Shown: positions 6,015 to 6,115 of the stretch, piece after piece
Position numbering within the stretch: the first letter of the stretch is position 1
Layout: every line of letters starts with the position of its first letter
Assembly (NCBI GenBank): GCA_016840185.1
Contig: JAEOSV010000054.1
Span: forward strand, 1-6,115
DNA: 6,115 nucleotides
Direction: 5' to 3'
From: Candidatus Hermodarchaeota archaeon
GTDB taxonomy: Archaea; Asgardarchaeota; Hermodarchaeia; Hermodarchaeales; Hermodarchaeaceae
The notes under the pieces: generated by a model
Databases searched by the model: none
The model's input: the letters and a program-made list of their open reading frames with translations, nothing else
What the model was told of the DNA's origin: nothing
Program-made: the position numbers and the translations under genes

Positions 6015-6045
6015 CACTAGAGAATCCCGATCAGTTCTTCTAGTG
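6015..6045. terminator. Hairpin between convergent genes, possible shared 3' end structure
   Basis: CACTAG (6015-6020) and CTAGTG (6040-6045) are perfect inverted arms. The stem extends inward through A-T, a one-base bulge, then G-C, A-T and A-T, with TCCCGATCAG left as the loop. It starts 32 bases past the C45 stop and overlaps the stop codon of the opposite gene (6019-6017). No long T-tract follows on either strand, so the terminator role is tentative. Confidence 0.35.
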
Positions 6046-6115
6046 TCTGTAGACCCTTTGCTTCGGCTTCCTTTGTTCCTTTCAAAATATCGATGCATGT
6101 TTGGGTGCGGTCATT
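6017..6115 (-). CDS. C-terminal end of an unrecognised protein, 3' part only
   Basis: An open frame enters from the right edge on the minus strand and gives 32 codons before a TAG at 6019-6017. The peptide starts NDRTQTCIDILKGTKEAEA and continues KGLQTLEELIGIL to the stop. It reads as an amphipathic, Glu/Lys-rich helix with regular Leu/Ile spacing and hydrophilic turns, typical of a real protein end and unlike shadow frames. The gene is convergent with the C45 gene, with 33 bases between the stop codons. I do not recognise the family from this short tail. Confidence 0.6.
   Translation of the reverse strand, partial: NDRTQTCIDILKGTKEAEAKGLQTLEELIGIL

Overview
The window looks archaeal. AT-rich TATA-like boxes with purine-rich BRE-like flanks lie 25-60 bases before several start codons. 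Leaders carry Shine-Dalgarno motifs (GAGGAG, GAGGGA, GGTGAT). Non-ATG starts are frequent: TTG in two genes and GTG or TTG in a third. The large membrane glycosyltransferase-like protein is of a type common in archaea. Protein style and moderate GC would suit an Asgard lineage such as Thorarchaeota, but that is an impression from sequence style and not a placement. No rRNA, tRNA, CRISPR array or insertion sequence was found.

Layout from left to right. (1) Bases 1-219, minus strand: the first 73 codons of a gene running off the left edge, resembling the SAM-like core-binding domain of tyrosine recombinases. (2) Bases 305-2515, minus: a 736-residue multi-pass membrane protein of GT-C (PMT/ArnT-like) type with a large extracytoplasmic C-terminal domain. 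(3) Bases 2644-3075, minus: a 143-residue ferritin/rubrerythrin-like helical protein whose expected diiron ligands are mostly substituted. (4) Bases 3098-4552, minus: a complete CoA-acylating methylmalonate-semialdehyde dehydrogenase. (5) Bases 4553-4843: a 291-base divergent promoter region. (6) Bases 4844-5983, plus: a C45-type (acyl-CoA:6-APA acyltransferase-like) Ntn hydrolase. (7) Bases 6017-6115, minus: the last 32 codons of an unrecognised gene, convergent with the C45 gene.

The clearest functional unit is the dehydrogenase plus the ferritin-like gene, 22 bases apart, co-directional, each with its own ribosome binding site, and so probably one operon. The dehydrogenase should convert (methyl)malonate semialdehyde to propanoyl-CoA or acetyl-CoA, as in valine, pyrimidine or inositol breakdown. 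The C45 enzyme is transcribed divergently and could process amides, peptides or acyl conjugates, but nothing ties it to the same pathway. The membrane glycosyltransferase and the integrase-like gene seem to have separate promoters. These share a 17-base element (TAGACYGTAATAACMGA, 15 of 17 identical), the most intriguing non-coding signal here. I do not see an obvious new defence or mobile system. The best candidates for novelty are the metal-ligand-poor ferritin-like partner of the dehydrogenase and the shared promoter element.
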